Assembly (NCBI GenBank): GCA_003024175.1
Contig: MDYQ01000226.1
Location: forward strand, 1-36,121
DNA length: 36,121 nucleotides
Origin: Planoprotostelium fungivorum
Lineage: Eukaryota > Evosea > Variosea > Cavosteliida > Cavosteliaceae
Direction: 5' to 3'
Shown here: positions 1 to 9,572 of the stretch, one piece after another
How the letters are laid out: every line of letters begins with the position of its first letter
How positions within the stretch are numbered: position 1 is the first letter of the stretch
Notes under the pieces: model-generated
What the model saw: the letters and a program-made list of their open reading frames with translations, nothing else
What the model was told of the DNA's origin: nothing
Database searches by the model: none
Made by a program: the position numbers and the translations under genes

Positions 1-599
1 GATAGGAAAGATACGTCAGGTCGTGACTTCATCGTCATCATCATCTTGAAGCTGAACCGTCGCAGGAACTCTCCAATGTCAAGTCACAGTCGGCCAAGAG
101 ATGCACCGGTGAGAGCATCTCCCCTCTCTTCCATACATCTCACGCTCCACAGGAAAACGGAATGTGGAAGGCGAAACACGAAGTTGCAGAGCGCACAATC
201 ACCGACCTTCGCCCGGCTGCCGTGGTCGCTGAACTGCAGTCGCTCAGCCTGACTGACGGACCACGCTTTCCCATCTGCACGAAACAGCATCAGTCACCAT
301 CCGCCCCCGTTGTCGACACATCTGTGTCGATACCTGTACAGGCAGACATGGAGGCTGAAGTCACCAACACAGCTGTGTCGACACCCACACAAGCGGAAGA
401 TACGGCAGACATGGAAGATGAAGTCATCGATACTTCCTCAGATATGAAATCTGCTCCGATCGACACAGACTCTTCCTCTGAGATCGACATGGATGCTGAA
501 GACACCGACACATCCATCGTCATGGATTGTGAACAAGAGGACACGTCCACTGACTACGGCTTCAACATGCAGGGATTTCAACGTCACAATGCAATGTAA
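1..599 (+). CDS. Coiled-coil/acidic-tail protein, copy 1 (3' end only)
   Basis: This is the last part of a gene that enters from the left edge. It is recognised because it matches, at DNA and protein level, the minus-strand gene ending at 30053. Shared pieces are a short exon from 66 (the ELSNVKSQSAKRC stretch), an intron ending in CAG near 159, and a terminal exon starting around MWKAKHE at 162. The terminal exon is rich in Asp, Glu, Ser and Thr and holds two units of a roughly 22-residue repeat (core ADMEAEV). It ends in the same last residues (NAM, then TAA at 597-599) as copy 2. Compared with copy 2 it lacks 11 bases before the splice donor near position 113, lacks one tail repeat and about 80 residues of the acidic tail, and carries about 29 extra residues after the DLR motif. 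It may be functional with altered splicing or a decaying paralogue. Function unknown. Confidence 0.6.
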
Positions 600-604
600 A
601 TAAA
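599..604 (+). promoter_or_regulatory. Poly(A) signal AATAAA overlapping the stop of copy 1
   Basis: AATAAA begins on the last base of the TAA stop codon. The paralogous gene has the same arrangement at its own stop (30048-30053, minus strand), so the stop/polyadenylation overlap is ancestral to both copies. Confidence 0.4.
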
Positions 605-733
605 TGGAAATCATCAAAAACGGCCAAGAAGGGTGAAGAGAGAAGGGAGAAGGGAGAGGGCGGAAATTTGATAGTTGTTTGGTATGGTAAGACTATCAAA
701 GGTTAGGGTAAAGAAACATTTGAGATACATTCT

Positions 734-884
734 TTATCTCCCGAGACGGGCATTGGCCAGCTTCACGATGAGCTCGGCCTTACGACCGGCCGTGTTGATT
801 CCCCTCTTCTTCAGTTCGGCTCTCAAGTCCACTACTCTCAATTCCTCCAACTCCTTGACCATCTTCTCCATCTCATCTTCTTCC

Positions 885-916
<32 letters not shown>

Positions 917-2290
917 ATGTAGTTTCTTACAGGTTTATCAACTCGCTTCTCTCTCTATTTCTCACCTCCCCACAATTTCCCCTCATCTCTCGCCTTATAA
1001 TCTCCCATCAACTCGTGTTCCTCTTTTTGGTACATGTCAACGTCCATCCGAAGAACTTCACTCTTCTCCTCTTCTTGCGAGAAGTCAAAGTCGATGAGGT
1101 GCTGTCTCATGACTCTCATCAGCTCCTCTACTCTTCTGATCTCTCTGTGCTTGTTCCATTCAAAAGATCGGATCTCTCTCTCGTGGTGCACTTGCTACCA
1201 GCGAATGGCCTCCCCTCCCGATGTCCAATTCTCATGATCGACCAGATGGCCACACTTGAACACGCGCAGTAACAACCACTTGATGTCTTGCACGCTCAGA
1301 TGCTTCGAGGTCATTTCGTTCATCATCTTCTCGTTTGGACGCAGGTCTTGCTTCTTTCCGACGAAAGACTGAAAGTCCATCTTGAGCTGTTTCTCTGTGG
1401 TCGTGCACATTGATATCTGTGGATTGTTGGTGTCTTTCCACACGGCGAATCTATCCATCGTCAATCGAATTTTGACATGTCAATTTAGCAATGGAAAGTT
1501 TGTATCACCTGAAGACATATCGGTGTGTGGTGCCGTCTTTATGCTGCAGCGTGAAGTGAGATGTCTTGTCTAAGGATAACCACACATCGCGCTGGCAATC
1601 ACCAAATGTGTCGTAATCCAACACGTGAATTCGATCGATAATTCTCAACGCTTCTTCCTTCTTCTGCATGGTCCAATCGTTCTTCTACATCGTGTCACCG
1701 ATGATGATGAGTCGAGATGTACGATCAAAAGTCATCACCATCTGTAGAACTCTGATCATACGGCATCGCATTATGTGCTGCAGCCCACCTGTACGATGTC
1801 ATCGTTCCGAATTCATACAGTCAAACTCACTCTGGAGAGACAAACTCGGATGTAAAATTCTCAATCTGTCGTTCGATTGGTCTTGGATCATTCGGTGCAA
1901 GGATCTAGATACTTCTCCTTCATTCTCAGCAGGTTGATCCTCCAGAGAGCCAACTTGTCTATCCTGTCGCATCGTTACATTCTGACTCTGATTTCTCGTT
2001 GATCCCTCTCACCGGCGAGCTCGTCATCACCATACTGAAGCGAGACGGTGATTCTACAAATAAGGCCGTACAGCTTAAATGACTCACAGCGTTGATCACA
2101 TAGCTGTCTTGATACACGAAAGCGTTGCAGTTCTTACGGTCGATCACGAACACGGACCGACCTTCGTCTCCTTCTTCGAAGACTTGATAGCCGTGACATC
2201 TGAACGTGAGAGTGAGAAGAAAGATCTTCCAATCAGGATGATGCAACACCTCTGTGCTCTGCGTACGATTTTGCCCATTTTCATCTGCTC
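734..2290 (-). CDS. SAP-domain protein (C-terminal part of a multi-exon gene)
   Basis: The C-terminus reads as an acidic run of about 14 residues, mostly Glu, followed by a SAP domain (LRVVDLRAELKKRGI, then NTAGRKAELIVKLANARLG) and TAA at 734-736. SAP domains bind DNA or chromatin, so a nuclear protein is likely. Upstream exons on the same strand include a charged segment with HHEREIRSFEW around 1190-950, a segment with DIKWLLLRVFKCGH near 1290, one with the words WLSLDKTSHFTLQHKDG near 1560, and one with CHGYQVFEEGDEG near 2190. I cannot name a family for these. An in-frame TAG at 1195-1197 separates two open stretches in the same frame; it can serve as the end of an intron (see findings). 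The exon chain may continue into the ankyrin exons upstream, in which case both are one large gene. Exon limits are approximate. Confidence 0.5.
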
Positions 2291-2299
2291 TTTCCACTC

Positions 2300-4560
2300 T
2301 TCGTGACTACACGAGAGATGTAGAGGACGTAATTTGGACATCGCTCGTGGTGCGTTCAATATATGTGAGAACAAGAGACGTGACATGGCATAGAAGAAAC
2401 CTTCTTTCATCTTCCACTGTCGATCGAGTCTGTGTGTCTCCTGTTCACGATGTCAATTTGGATATAACGAAGGAGAACTCACGATTGGACTCGATGTACA
2501 CAGAGAGAAGAAGATAGAAGACCAGGTTTTGTTCTTCGTCGCAGCCCGTCTCCAATTTCTGTTGATTTGGGAGAGAGAAAAGACGTCCGACCAGTGAGAT
2601 GCATCGATGATGTGATCCATCACGAGATCAGAACACCACGTTGGATGATGTGATGTCTACATCGATGTCAATCCAAATCGAACAAGAAACTCACATCGAT
2701 GGAATGGGATATCTCGTCTTCTCTTGGATCTTTCTTCTGATGTTCGGCCATCTGGATTGTCCGTGATTTCTTCTCGATGACGAACGATGGTGAATTTACA
2801 TCGACGATGGCACCAGCATCGAGTAGGATCTGACCACATCAACTGATGTCATCGTGATGTCAACACCTTCAAGATTTGATCATTGTTGGTCATTTGTATC
2901 GGCGTAGGTCCGACGACATCGTAGATGTGATATTCATCTCCTCTGATCTGAACACGATGTGACGCAAGGTTAACGTCCGCTCCCCCATCGATCAACATCT
3001 ATCTCGATCAATCGATCGACATCAAGATGCTAGACACCGTGACTCACCCCTACGACATCTTCTCTTCCTTGTAAACAGGCCACGTGAAGAGCAGTCAAAC
3101 CGTTGGCGTCTGTCATGTCAACATTTGCGTGATGTTTCAACAGCAACTGCATCAGCTCAGACAGAAATGAATCGTAAATCTCTGACCTGAACGAGCGTGG
3201 GTGCAGTTTCTCTCTTTGAATAAGCAGTCAGCATCAGTGGTGTCTTTCCTTCGCCATCTGGAACATTGACATACTCGTCCATCTTGACTTGATCGTATTT
3301 ATCGTCACAACTCGAACGCTTCACTTTCGCACCCAATATCATCTGATGTTTCGTTCAGCCAAAGAGCGATAGACATCCATCACCTTCAGTATGTTTACGT
3401 GATTGTTTTTTATGGATACAGTACACGCAGTGTCCTTATCAGGAAAGAGAGGAGATATGATTCCGTATTTGATCAGTATCTGTATGGTTGAGACATTGGT
3501 TTAGAAGGTTACCATTTTGAGTCATGGAACATCACGCTGTCTCATGAGATGATCGTCACCTGTACTACCTCCAAGTGTCCCGCCTTGCATGCAGCCGTCA
3601 GAGGTGTGTCGTTTCTCGCTGATTTTTTGACATTCTTCAACGTCATCTCATCGTCGAAAACTTGATTGCAATCGAGAAGAGGTTCTTCTGCATTGGATAC
3701 AAGTGTCTGTATGAACAACGTTAAGAATACGATTCACTCATCCGGATGATCGATGATGTCATGACATGGAGACATCACCTTCATCACCCGAGACAGACCT
3801 CTCTTCGCGGAGAAGAGAAGAGCTCCCATCTCTAAAGACAGACCGAATTCCGTGTGCGGTTTCACCAACTTCTACGGATGGAATCAGCACTGAGATAAAC
3901 ACTCCCTCCACACTGGCAATGGATCATAAAATGTGAAATGTGAGATTTTGATTTTCTCTTGATAAAGTGATAACTTCTCATCTTCAGAGTCTCTGTGTCG
4001 TCACGTAAAGATGCTTCGAAGATGTCACAATGTAGAATTCGATCTTCTCTCTTTTTGGCCCACGCTCTCATTCGATCTACGTCCACGCAGAAAGGACTGT
4101 CGCCCGTGATGAGAAGGTGTTCCAATTTGGAACCGCGGATGATCTGATGATGACATGTGAGACGATGTGATGTGAAGAATCTTATCTACACCTCGAATAT
4201 TTTGGTTGAGCCACCTCTATAAATGCACATCATGAGGCTCCTCCCCTTCTCGTTCAGTTTCGAGATGACTTTCGCCGCTCTCGCGTCTCCCTTCACCGCT
4301 TCGAAGACGATCTATTATTCTCTTTTAATCACCATCTACAACGCGACTCACTCTGAAGGCTTCGATGTTGGCGCGGCTGGCTGCGAGGAAGAGGAGGTGT
4401 TTGTTGTCTCTCTCTATGGTTAGAATGTGTGAGGGGGTGCTTCCGTTGGTAATATTCGACCAATCTTTGTTCTCTGCCGAGCGATAGATCTTCAGCCACT
4501 TGCCTGCATCTGATGATGAGTCACCTCTTCAAGACCATCCTCTCGTGCCTGGCTCATCCT
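2300..4560 (-). CDS. Ankyrin-repeat protein
   Basis: At least ten short minus-strand exons join in phase 0 across introns starting GTGA. In order they encode the words TIERDNKHLLFLAASRANIEAF (4440-4360, given here as two overlapping 20-residue reads: TIERDNKHLLFL and FLAASRANIEAF), then EAVKGDARAAKVISKLNEKG, RAWAKKREDRILHCDIFEAS, NDTPLTAACKAGHLEVVQ (about 3610-3570), KTPLMLTAY (about 3240), LLLKHHANVDMTDANGLTAL (about 3145-3080), MLIDGGADVNLASH (about 2990) and ILLDAGAIVD (about 2825). TPLTAACKAGHLEVV and NGLTALHVACLQGREDVV are canonical ankyrin repeats, which serve protein binding. The start codon is not resolved: it must lie between 4560 and the IPT stop at 4767. The end is also uncertain, because exons at 2440-2300 read on toward the SAP-domain part, suggesting a single large ankyrin-SAP protein. 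Confidence 0.6.
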
Positions 4561-4766
4561 GTCTTTGTAGAATTGAATAGTGGCGCGAAATCCTTCGCTT
4601 CCTCAAGCGAAAGAACGACAGGAAGTGCACGATCATAATTTCACTCAGAAACACATACCATCAGCTCATGATGCGAAGACTGAGCATCCTCCGAAACAGG
4701 AATCTTTACAACACATTCGATCTTTCACTTCATCAACTGTGGATCTCATCATCGAGCTCGTGGACT

Positions 4767-6391
4767 CTATGCGTTCTCCGTCTTCCTTCTCTTCACGTGA
4801 TGTTTGTGTCCCTTCGATCTAACGTGCGAGTCCCATTCCTTCTGTCCGTTACAGATCTACATGCATCAGTCTCTTCTTTCGTGATGGACATCATGATGGA
4901 TGGTCACCTTTTCGCAGACTTCACACTTGATCTTCTTCCACTCCTTCTCTTCTGTGGAGATGTGAGAATAGAAGAGGAGAGGGATCACCTTTCTTTGTGC
5001 ATGCCACGTGATGACCTCCCGTGGTACGCTCTCCCTTCTTCAAGAAGGAAGACACGATGGAGGCTGCGGGATCGTAAACGGTCGTGTTCCATTGAGAAGG
5101 ATCTGAGGTCATGAGATTCTAATCTTCACACGATGATCATGTGATCATGTGGGGTCTCATCATGATGATGAGATGAACGAAATCTCACCGTTGGTAGAGA
5201 AACGATACATGCTAATTCTATGCAAGAGTCGGTCGATCCACTTCCTCTGAGACCGAGCGTACTGCCGCGTGTGTAGTTTGAGTGCTTCGAGGCTATCTCT
5301 CAGAATCATCTCCCTCTCTTTCTCTTCCTTCTCTTCCGTCGTAAAGTATTGAACGAACTCTCTACAACCTGCGATGATGAGATCAGACGCGAATGACATG
5401 AAACAAGATGGAGATGCGTGATCGCGCGCGCGCGTCTCATCTTCTGCTCACCGATCGATTGGAAGATACCACGCGTGAAATCGATGCTGATGTCTCTCTC
5501 CCTCGCTCTGTTGTAGAAAGACTTTAGCTCATCCAAGAGGCCCCGCTCGATCATGTCATCGACTCTCGAATCTAATCGAGCGTCTAAGATGGGAGGGTCT
5601 GTGTCTACCCACAATATCATGGTGTCATACCTGTCTCCTTCATCATCACGAACATCGAGATGATGAGCTTCACCTGCACACGATCGACTCGGACTTCTCT
5701 TTCAATATCTCACTGTGTTTTTTACCCGTAGTTTTGATGATCTACGACACAGATCAGCAATCCATCATCGTGTGGATATAGACACCTGGATGCTGCGCTG
5801 GATCTTTCGTTTCTGATTGGGGTGTAATTTCTCTGCCATCTCGGGATCGAGTTCTTGCAGTCGAGCGTGATCCATGGTCTCATCGGTTTCATCTTCTTTC
5901 GAATCGTCCAATGGAACATGATCGGATCCGTGAAACAATAGAGATTCGATGTAATGATGAGTTCCTCCCACGATGATGGGCATCATGTTCTTCTTCGAGA
6001 TGCTTTTGATCTTGATTGAGGTCAGATGATAGACACAGAGGATGGTGTTCACCAAGCCGTCCGTCTCAGACACGAATCGCTGTGAATTGAACTGTTGAAT
6101 CTTATTATCTTTTGGATCGGTTGGTGTGGGATCGATGATGCTCAGCAAGTGGTGAGTGATGCCTTTGCATTCTTCTTTTGTCACTTTGTTCGTGAGAACA
6201 TCAAGATCCTTACAGAGAGTCAGGAAACATTTTCAACATCACATAACCTTGTACACTTGTACGGAATCAGCGGATATGATCTCTGCTCCCTCCAATCGAT
6301 CGTCTATTTTCGAGGCATTGAGCGCCAGTTCGATCGCCAACTTTGATTTCCCCGTTCCTGTGCATCCTAAGACGATGACCACTTTCTGCAT
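4767..6391 (-). CDS. tRNA dimethylallyltransferase (IPT), MiaA/TRIT1/Mod5 family
   Basis: Transfers a dimethylallyl group to A37 of tRNAs reading UNN codons; in eukaryotes it acts in cytosol, nucleus or mitochondria. The start MQKVVIVLGCTGTGKSKLA carries the P-loop. Then come SADSVQVYK, a short intron, DLDVLTNKVT (classic GLDIxTNKVT), HHLLSIIDP, QQFNSQRFVSE, MPIIVGGTHHYIESLLF, RARLDSRVDDMIERGLLDEL-type residues (around 5590-5540), DFTRGIFQSIG (about 5480-5450) and QYARSQRKWIDRL. The C-terminus is the eukaryote-specific matrin-type C2H2 zinc finger: KCEVCEK, a 51-nt intron, then ICNGQKEWDSHVRSKGHKHH. Stop TAG at 4767-4769. About seven introns. It diverges from the GCP gene, whose ATG is 96 bases away. 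The family is certain from the motifs; the exact exon ends in the middle (5640-5780) are not. Confidence 0.9.
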
Positions 6392-6487
6392 GTGATGTTG
6401 TGTGGTGGGTGAAATTATAAAATAATTAATGACCTGATGTGATGTGGACATCGGGATTCAAAAAACGGCGGGAAACGAACATGCAAT
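6392..6487. promoter_or_regulatory. Shared divergent promoter, IPT / gamma-tubulin complex gene
   Basis: Only 96 bases separate the two divergent ATG codons. The gap holds an AT-rich stretch (6411-6430) and, at 6467-6475, GGCGGGAAA, which equals the E2F consensus. A cell-cycle element would fit a spindle-pole gene, but this is inference from one site. Confidence 0.4.
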
Positions 6488-9147
6488 ATGGCAGGAGACA
6501 CTAGAGTTCTTTATTCTGATGGAGAGATCGCGTTGGCTCACATCATTAACACCAACAACGATCTCTTAGACGAATCTGAGATCAGAGATGAGGTAGTGAC
6601 TCTCCTCCTTGGATTCGGCGATTGTTCGACGCAACGAAGAGGTGTGTGCATCTTTCACATATCGACAGCGAGGAGTGATGTTCATCTTCCAGATCAATTA
6701 CTGAGAGGATCACCTTCCTACCATCGAGAGCTCATCGAGTGGTTCTTTCGATTCGAGGACAAGATCAGAACGATCACTCGTTTCATCACAGAGAGGTATT
6801 CCATCGTCTCATCACATCACGTTGACCATCAACTGCAGCGTCACAAAGACGGAGAGCACGACGAAATGTCATCAATCGTTCGCATCTGCGGCCGATCACT
6901 GCCTCTCCCTCTTTCGATCTGATGTATCAGCCGCCATTACATCAGATCTCTCCCTGGCACGCATTCGATGCATCATGTCGAGTCAATACGATATCATGAC
7001 GACACTCTACGATATCGTCTGTCACTGCCAACTTCAGCAACCCACAGCGGCTGCTACCACCACCAACCTTCTCGATCGAGTGAGACGATCACACGCATGT
7101 CTTCACAACCTCTGACCCTCTTCCAGCTCTACCTCACACTCCAACAGACGTGCACGCTCGGTGATGAGATGAGATCATCTCATGTGATGGAGCTGTTCAT
7201 CCTGACGATGGAGCCTTACGTGGAAATCATGGAGAATTGGATTCACAGAGGAGTGCTGAATGATCCGTTCGGTGAATTCATGGTACAAACCAGGTGGCTC
7301 GTTGTAGTTTGACGTATTTTTACTCATCGTCAAAGTGATGGAGAAGACGTGGACGGTTTCACTCTACGTACGGACGGCGTGCCCGTGTTTTTGAAGGAAA
7401 TTTCGCAGGAAATTCTCTCAGCGGGAAGATATCACCTGCTGTCCATGATCATGAGCCGAGTGGGTGAAAGAGTCTGTCGACATTTCTGACAAATGTATAG
7501 AAGAAGGGGATGGATACAGAGGAGCCCGAGCCGAGAAATCGGACCTTTTACGAAGAAATTGTCGACAGCCTGAGAAAAATCGACACGGACGAAGAGAAAT
7601 TCCGGGGAAATTTCGATCACAGACGGTGGCTCACCGGAGAAATGTCGGAAGATTCTTCCGGACGACTGAAAGACAGAGCGCGAGTCAAGTGGTGCGTGTC
7701 CATACCCATAGAGGCCGTTGTAGATAGGTGAGAAGATGAGAAAAGAGGAAGAATGACGGAGGTAGTACCATCAAGAGGCCCGTGCTGCACGTCCACAAGA
7801 AAATTTCGAAGAGAGTTCTCGAATGGATGATGGCAGATTGTAGAATGATGTCACACCTAGAAGCACTGAGAGGATTATATTTCATGAGAGAAGGTTTTAT
7901 CTTCCACGAATTTCTGTCCCAATTATTTCACAAGGTGATTTTTTCTTGAATTTGAAAAAAATATAGATGAAAATTTCTGTGAACAAATTGATTGACAGAG
8001 TATCAAGCCTGACGCGTTGTAGATTGACACGGGCGTCGAATTAGAGGATGTGAGGATGACTATCGATTTCCAAGAGATTTCATCGGGATCTCCGTTCTTC
8101 GGAATGGAATCCGCCAGTTGGACAACTACAACGAGCCATTCCAAAATCGACCCCAAGAGCATCCATTCCCTCGAGGCCCTCCACTTGCACTACGACGTGA
8201 GCGTTGTAGATCGTTATTTTTATTTTATTTTGACGAATATTGGACAGGCACCCTGGCCCATCCATCTGATGATGACAGACAGCATGAGACACAATTACAA
8301 TCGAGTGTTGATCCTTCTCATCCAAATCAAACGAGCCAAGCATGCCGTAGATGGACCACACTTGAAAGGGGTGAGGGACGTAACGTACGTACGGTACTGA
8401 CGGGGACAGACGGAGAAAAATTCTACGACGCACGCCGTGCAGATGCTGCGTAAAAAGTTGGTCCATTTCACTGGAAATTTACAAGAGTACATGGTCAATC
8501 GAGTGAGAATCATTCTCTTTTCTTTTCAATTCACAATCATTTGAACATATTTATTTATATCCAACGATGAATGTCGTTTGATTCATTTCTCACGTTCAGA
8601 AAAGGTATTGCAGACATCGTGGTTAGAATTCGAATCATCCATACGAGATGCAGACGACTTTGATCAAGTGAGACGACTGCACGAGACATATCTAGACAAT
8701 ATCATAGAGAACTGTCTCCTGGGTGTGAAGGTGAGACAGACTCTCATCAGTTGAGAATGACATCGAACAGCGACACATCTTCTTAAAGAGGATAAGAGAG
8801 ATCCTCAACTTGTGTCTCAGGTTCCGCAGGCTGTTCGATTCAAACGGTGAAGACAGAGAGAGGGTGAGGATACGTTTCGTCTCGTTGTAGATGAGATGGT
8901 GGCGGGTTGTAGATGAGAGTGTGACCGGTTGTAGATGAGTCGAGAGTGCCACAGGATGGACGAAGATTTCTCGCAGGCGGCTTATTTTCTCGTGGCCATT
9001 TTGAGAGAAATGGTATCACAGAGGAGAATTCCACACCGTGCGTAGACTGATGTAGACTCTTTCTTGTTGTTCTGACACGAAGACAGTGGAAGACTTGCTG
9101 TTACGGTTGAACATGAACGAGTATTATACGAGAGATAAAATATAGGC
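6488..9147 (+). CDS. Gamma-tubulin complex component (GCP family, GCP4-like)
   Basis: GCP proteins assemble with gamma-tubulin into the ring that nucleates microtubules at spindle poles and basal bodies. Starts at ATG 6488 (MAGDTRVLYSDGE). The GCP N-terminal domain is seen as ELFILTMEPYVEIMENWIHR followed by GVLNDPFGEFMVQ (about 7190-7290), then DGFTLRTDGVPVFLKEI (about 7347-7400). The C-terminal gamma-tubulin-binding domain is seen as LRGLYFMREGFIFHEFLSQL (7865-7925), APWPIHLMM (8250), RKKLVHFTGNLQEYMVNR, VRRLHETYLDNIIENCLLG, REILNLCLRFRRLF, FSQAAYFLVAILREM and the typical ending PHLEDLLLRLNMNEYY. Stop TAG 9145-9147. The short N-terminal region and the final LLRLxxNxYY point to the GCP4 type rather than GCP2 or GCP3, but the subtype is a judgement. 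About 13 short introns, several rich in the word GTTGTAG. The join near 8020 is unsettled. Confidence 0.85.
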
Positions 9148-9572
9148 CGCGTCTTTGAATAACAGCGATTTGAATGTCTCCTCTGAACAGAAGAACGGCT
9201 GATGCGATCTCCTCCGCATGATTCTTAATGGCCGTTTCGGAATCCTTCTGTCTGTGTCATTCGAGCCCAAACAACAGACATCATCACCCGTAAAAGTTTC
9301 TCCTCTTTTGTGTGGTGACAAAGATTTCCTGAAACAACTTTGTTGAGTCATCTGACTAGAATTTCTTATGCATCACTGACCCAAAAAGGAGATGATGACC
9401 CAATACGAACCTTGGGATCTCTTTCTGAAGAATCGGACACTCGGAACTTCACGCGAGATGCCACGCTAACAACCGTGACGCCCAAACAACAGACTGGGAA
9501 GATAACCTCACCTCGATTCTTCAGAAACGCCGCCGACCGAAGTGAGAAGACAGTTGACCATGGTGAGGAGTC
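9148..9572. other. Intergenic region between GCP and the MORN gene
   Basis: Apart from the coiled-coil-gene fragment listed separately, I see no gene. The word CCCAAACAACAGAC occurs twice (about 9268 and 9481), and weak ORFs on both strands lack any family resemblance. Confidence 0.4.
9185..9275 (-). pseudogene. Fragment of the coiled-coil/acidic-tail gene
   Basis: Read on the minus strand, this stretch is a diverged copy of the exon at about 31515-31625 of copy 2. Shared words include CGAATGACAC near 9260, GATTCCGAAACGGCC near 9235 and GCGGAGGAGATCGC near 9205. Relative to copy 2 it has lost about a dozen bases and the reading frame is broken. No neighbouring exons of the gene are recognisable here, so it looks like a dead, partial duplicate. 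It lies between two unrelated genes on the opposite strand. Confidence 0.6.

Noticed and set aside
860-915. CTTCCTCCT tract as a simple repeat or regulatory polypyrimidine element
   Set aside because: It encodes the Glu run just before the SAP domain on the minus strand.
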